This document shows positions 58,955 to 64,000 of a DNA stretch of 64,000 bases, one piece after another. The position numbers and the translations under genes were made by a program. Under the pieces are notes generated by a model. The model searched no databases and had not been told where the DNA came from. It was given only the letters and a program-made list of their open reading frames with translations. The stretch is from NCBI GenBank assembly GCA_964036665.1, contig OZ038532.1:18875037-18939036 (forward strand). Reading direction: 5' to 3'. Within the stretch, counting starts at the first letter, position 1. Each line of letters begins with the position of its first letter. The stretch comes from Gordius sp. MW1 (lineage: Eukaryota; Nematomorpha; Gordioida; Gordea; Gordiidae).

Positions 58955-61776
58955 TTATGTTTTTTTATTTAATAAATTTCTATTTTTAAAATTATTAAAG
59001 ATAGAGTATGTAATTTTACATAATAAAATTAAATCTTTAGATGGATATATTAAGCCAAAATTATTTTTTATATTAATTAAATAATAATTTTTAGTTAGAG
59101 AATCATTAGGAATAGATGATAAAAAAGAAATACATTCGATACAGGTCAATTTACCTTTCTCAACTAGCTTTCTTAGAATATAACCAGCAATATAAACGAT
59201 AATGTTGTCACAAAAAGCTGGTAATTGCGATACATTTAGAATTTCATCGTCCTCGTCATCTATTAGAACATCTTCTTTTCTTCGTTGAAAATCACCACAA
59301 ATAATTGTATTATCCCCAAAATCAAAACAATTGCCGCTGTTATTATTAATGACTCTGGCACACAAAGTGCCCCTTACAGCTGCCCGAAGTTGATAAGCAG
59401 AAGGATTGTTATTAAAACCTCCTTTGGACCTAATCACAGAAAAGTAAATTTCTAGGTGGTCCTGAGAAAGTTGATAGGTTTTCAGATATCTTAACCAATT
59501 TAATTATAATTATATATATTGTACTTTGCCGGTGTGTTAGCATTAATTAAAATATCTTCTGCTAACAAAGGAATAGAGTGCATAGCTGATATAAGACCAA
59601 CTATAGGTATTTTTTTATTTGAAGTGTAAATCAAGGTTCCATTCTGAAACTTCAATTGTGCCAGGTACTTTATCATCTTCTGGTAGAAGCTTTTCAGGAG
59701 GTCCAATGACTCCTTGAAAATTGGGGCCTTCCAATCTTTTGCCAAAACATTCCTACTGTTTAAAGTATCAAACAGCCTAGATTCATATGAAAAATATATC
59801 ATAATATTAATAAATGAGAAATATTCTTACTTATTTATTAATAAAATAAAGGAGACTGTTGCTTCTGAGTCCTCAAACCCAGGTTCTTTGGATTCCCTGG
59901 CCAACATAATCCCCTTGGCCACAGAGGCTGAAAAAACTTGAGTTGCTAATTTTACCTACAATTAAAATGATGAAAAAATATATCAATATATACCTTCATT
60001 TTTGAATTATAATAATATATATGGCTTAAGGTCAGTCGATTAGCTCCACGTAGCCCATAACTCTCCTGAATTTTATGGAGCTTGCTAATATAATTCCACT
60101 TTATGAACTAAAAATGTAATTAAAATATTATATATGATAGCCTACTTTCTTATTAGCATATTGAAGAACAGATGATTCAGCTAATAAATTTCTTAATAAT
60201 TTTATCATATGACAAACATTAAGATAAAATATATTTTGTGAGGGGATGAGGGGTGTAAAAAGAAGGGACGAGGATCATCAATAGAAAAGGATACTCCAAG
60301 GTTTTCTGCCAATCTTTTATTAGCAGACCATCACATACTAAGGCCTTCACAATGGCTCCAGCTGGTTGAATGTGATATAATGCCTCAGACAATATATTCT
60401 GTAAAAGTTCAGAGGTTACACCAGATACAAGGAAATACCCTAAAGGTATTTTGCAAGAACCATTAATCACTGTTGCCATCAAAAAAAGAGCACCAGAAGC
60501 ATATGGAATTAGATTAGAGTCAGTCATATGATGCCCTAAATCAATATAACTATTATACAATAAGGTTTCAAATATATAGCTGATTACCCATGATATTGAT
60601 TACCATCCCAATGGATATTTTTACGTATAGCCATTTCATCCATAGAAATAGCTATATAAAGGCTATAATTAGCCTTATCTTGAATATCTTTTATTTTGTC
60701 AAAGGAACATTTCAAAAAGTCTAAAAGATTAGATTTAAATATAACATTTATACAGAGTAGTAGATTCATAACCTATACAATGATTAAAAATTTTACCTGG
60801 CTTTATGTCCAATGACAAGCTCCATCTCCTTAAAGTGGACTCTGATGGGAGGCAAAACATTTGCCTTAAATATCTGTATGAGTTGGCAGAGTAAAAATGG
60901 AGAGTTAAAGCCAATTGCTTTAAAGCTGTGGAATATATTACTTTATGGGGATTGCCTACCCCACCTGCTTTCTTATGATTTATTAGTATGTAAGAGCTTC
61001 ATCTCCAAAATAGTTGGAGAGTATTTGATCTTCATCTCCTTTCAGTTGATATACTTCTCTCATTTTCTTGATAATATCATTTAGGCAGAAAATTCTTCGT
61101 TTATAGCGTTGTGAATACGTCCTATATTTGTTAACAATCTTTTGCAATTGTATATTTTGCTTTTCAAGCTCATTGACTCTTATGGTGGTTTTAAGCCTCA
61201 AAATTTCTTCTTCACTATTTTCTGGAGTAAATATATTCTTCCTTTTCTTGGGAACTGGTTTGGAATAGTTTGTTAAATCATTGAAGGGGGTGGCTTTACA
61301 ATTCCAGGTTAGTCTTTTTTGTGTATCTTTCTAATAAATTATGTATTAATACTCAATTTAATTATAAAGTAAAGAATTATAAAATTAGAATAGCAACATT
61401 TTCTTGCAAAATTTATTAGAAATTTAAGTGTACATAATTTGAATAAAAACAATCAATAAAGGATAATAAGGCTTACATGGCTTGGAAAATTAATAATTGT
61501 AGGAACTGCATCTTCTCTCAATTGATGATAATTTGTAGAAGAAGGGTAAAACCCCTCAGGTTTAAAATGATAGGAACATACGCAAGAATGTTTCTTAATT
61601 TGAAATTCTCGTTTGATGTTGTGAATCCAGGTCTTAAGAAGTTGCGGATTCTTCACTGGAAACCTAAAATATTTTAAAAATATACTTTATCTAGGAATCT
61701 ATTCTTACTTTTGAAATGAAAACGTTTTGTCTTTACCTCTCCTGTTCGTACAAAACGGCACAGAGCAAAAAGACAT
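58955..61776 (-). pseudogene. P-type transposase gene, right inverted copy (near full length)
   Basis: Exons on the minus strand: 61709-61776 and 61477-61663 (THAP domain), 60797-61330 (coiled coil, start of catalytic part), 60588-60720 (DEMAIRKN), 60146-60549 (GYIDLGHH, LVCDG), 59994-60107 (SYGLRGANRLT), 59831-59955 (LATQVFSASVA; SEATVSF), 59500-59776 (LFDTLNSRN; KAPIF) and 58955-about 59475 (SKGGFNNNPSAYQLR, then VYIAGYILRKL). This is the canonical P-element order. Damage: one base lost in exon 3 (stop just after DEALT), at least two shifts after VCDG, and another before the last segment. Exon 1-3 sequence is almost identical to the left copy, so both are recent. Confidence 0.86.
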
Positions 61777-61875
61777 TATATTATATAGGACGTTGGTGTT
61801 ATTCAAAATGGAGGCAAATTTCACACACAATTTGCCATATGGAACATATGACATGGGCAGTCTATGTAGTCTATG

Positions 61876-64000
61876 GTTATTATAATCTAGTTACACAAAA
61901 ATTTAGCGCACAATTCATTTAATTTCATAATAATAACATTCGAAAAGTCTTTTTTTAAAACACATTTTTGTGCAAAAAAATCAGCGTGTATGATATAAAA
62001 AATGTGATGCTGAGCAAATCACTCCATTTGGAGTTATTGATCAAGATGTACGAATTAAAATGTTGAAAAAAGTAAAAAACCATAGAAAAATTCCAAAACA
62101 TCGATAAAATAGCAGTCAATGTTGCAAGCGGGCCGATCTTAATAGGGGACCGACCTGAAGTGTCTTGAATTAAATTCAGACGGGCTTAAAGGTTTTCAAA
62201 CGATTAAGGGCGGCCTTAAGTGCACAAATAAATACGGACGGTCCTTAAAGTTTTCAAAATGAGTACAAACAGGCCTACCTCTTAAAAGGACCGTTGCAGG
62301 TCTCTAATATGTACCGCGATGACGGGACAAAAGTAAAATAAATTATAAATGATTTTCCATAAACCCTGTTTAAAAAATTAGCATTTAATATAAAACGTCA
62401 AGAAATTATAAACTTATTATACGGAAAGTCGTAGAAAGCTATAATTCTTCGCGTTATATTTTACATTTTTAAGGAATTCCTACCATCGTCTCTTAAATTT
62501 ATAAACATATCTGCTATTTTAAATTGTTAAAAAACACGAAGTAGTGACAAGATAATCTATTATTTAAGTAAGTGAAAAGTCAAATGTAATTTAAAACTTG
62601 TTGTATAAAAACAATATTCAGATAAACGGTTTGACAATTCTTGATTATATAATTTAAAACTTTTTAAATGTAAATATACGGAAGACATTTCAAGTAATTA
62701 TTTACAGTCAATACTTTGTAGAGCTGCCAAAGTTACTTTTGCACAGGAAATAGTTCGGTTACAGTTACTTTTAAAAAATATGTAACTAATTACTGGTACA
62801 GTTATATATTTTTAAATGTAACTGAATACATTCCGATTCCACTTTACTTACTTACATACCTGAAGTAGTTAGATAAAAGATTACTCAGTTAGATTTATTC
62901 GCGATTTAATAAAATATTTACCAATATTGTTCATTCAACTTTTGGCATAAAAATTAGACGGCATTATAAGATTATTTGATTTTAATAAGACATTACATTC
63001 AAGATCATCATCTAATAAACTCGTGCTCTTGAAAATTAATTAACCGAGGCTGAAAAGGCGATCGACGCGAGCGGGATATTAAATTTGATAAAAAGTTGTT
63101 TATATCTGAGATGATTATCTCTGATTTTTAAAGAACGATCACTCTTACTTGTGATTATAAATGTATGTAAGCATTCATGAGGTTTTTCCGATTGTGTAAG
63201 ATTAGAAAAACCTATGCCGGTGAATTTTACCTCTTCTTAACTTTGCTCCTTGAGGATATAATGAATTTATATAATTTATATTAGCCTTGATTTGCTTGTT
63301 TTCCTCTAATCGGATTAAAGTTCAATATGTTTTGAAAATCGGTTATAAAATTATCGCGACTAGAACCGATATTATACAAATCGGGAAATCGAATTAATTT
63401 TTTATTTAATCTATCTAACTATTGTCTCTTTCAAAGGTTGACACCAACTAAGATTACCAATTTGGTTTATTAGAATAGTCAAATAAACCAAAATGTGAAC
63501 GGATTAATAAAGAGTTACAATATCATGTTTAATAATAAAGGATAATCAAATTTATTAAATTAAAATTATGATAATTTATTTGCAAGTCAATGACGTTTGA
63601 AAAACGCCAAAATCGCTCTTTTTAGCAACTTTGACAGCAAATATTTCAAAACCTTGACATATAGGGAAAAAGTTTAAAATATAACCGTGTTCACAGCGAA
63701 AAACTCTACTAAAATCTGTAAACAGTTTGTCGGGTTTTTCTTGTTGATCCGTGTTATTGGATCGTCATTAACATCCCAAGTTTGATAGCCAGAACCATTT
63801 AATTTTTTTTTAATATTATATTAGTTTAAAGATATATATTTAAACATAATATTAAATGGTACAATTGTATAAGAATGATATTTAAAAAAAAACATTATAT
63901 GAGTAAGTCTTCCTTCCTCTTTTAGAAGGCCAGGAATTCAAAAAAGAGTCGAAATGAAATTTTGCAATTAAGATAGCTATAGATTGTTTCAATATAAATG
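61876..64000. other. Right flank, no gene seen
   Basis: AT-rich DNA without supportable exons. At about 62115-62310 there is a repeat with GGGCCGATC on the left and a right end TTGCAGGTCTCTA that resembles the TGCAGGGCTCTA termini of the hAT-like elements, probably a decayed relative. Near 62720-62880 AGTTACTTTT motifs recur, as at 2285-2340. Confidence 0.4.

Larger units (their letters stand above)
51211..61875. mobile_element. Compound inverted P-element structure
   Basis: Both outer ends are the same P 5' end: CATAGACTACATAGACTG at 51211 reading rightward and its complement ending at 61875, each followed inward by at least 95 bp of near-identical leader and the THAP exon. The two P gene copies run toward each other and both lack a recognisable 3' terminus; the join is near 58860-58950. 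Outer flanks GTTAAACC and GTTATTAT do not match, so this is not a single clean insertion. The left copy is split by a piggyBac element. Confidence 0.78.

Overview
The window looks like repeat-rich, AT-rich nuclear DNA of an invertebrate animal. There are genes with GT-AG introns, a secreted-protein gene, and many eukaryotic transposon classes: P (THAP), piggyBac, hAT, PIF/Harbinger-like, a FLYWCH-bearing Mutator-like element, Ty3/Gypsy-like LTR elements, a short LTR element and a non-LTR reverse transcriptase. No bacterial operon, CRISPR array or rRNA is visible. I cannot name the species.

Host genes, all on the + strand. Two tandem paralogues of the SLC17 (sialin / anion-phosphate cotransporter) branch of the major facilitator superfamily lie at about 3341-16102 and 25056-31361. 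Each has ten recognisable coding exons. All nine intron positions and phases agree, and several exons have identical lengths (88, 96, 153, 133, 156, 86 nt). They are therefore a tandem duplication, and both look intact apart from an unlocated first coding exon. A third gene at 38619-43413 encodes a small secreted protein (signal peptide, faint CUB-like features) in four short exons.

Repeats. The commonest is a 1.4-2.7 kb family with short subterminal inverted repeats, an inner minisatellite of about 125-129 bp and a terminal stem-loop. Six copies occur (1-1205, 16714-19437, 20022-21973, 27136-29021, 36440-37865, 47585-49667). Its layout resembles Helentron-associated elements (HINE/DINE). Around and inside the genes are many short hAT-like elements; ten have perfect or near-perfect 8-bp target duplications, and several are nested in one another.

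Retroelements. A Ty3-like LTR/gag/protease fragment lies at 1206-2340 (- strand). A short LTR element with matched LTRs is at 10561-11622. A second Ty3-like element runs from an LTR with TATA box and primer site (about 44777-46668) through zinc knuckles and a protease to 51210. A reverse-transcriptase fragment (33367-34985) lies inside a hAT-like element.

The right third (51211-61875) is a nested structure. A P-type transposase gene (THAP exon, coiled coil, RNase-H-like exons) interrupts the Ty3-like protease. It is itself split at a TTAA by a piggyBac element, and that piggyBac is split by two related elements, one with a perfect 8-bp duplication and the other carrying a FLYWCH zinc finger. 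A second, inverted P copy follows, so the region is bounded by two P 5' ends facing outward. Beyond 61876 I see no gene.
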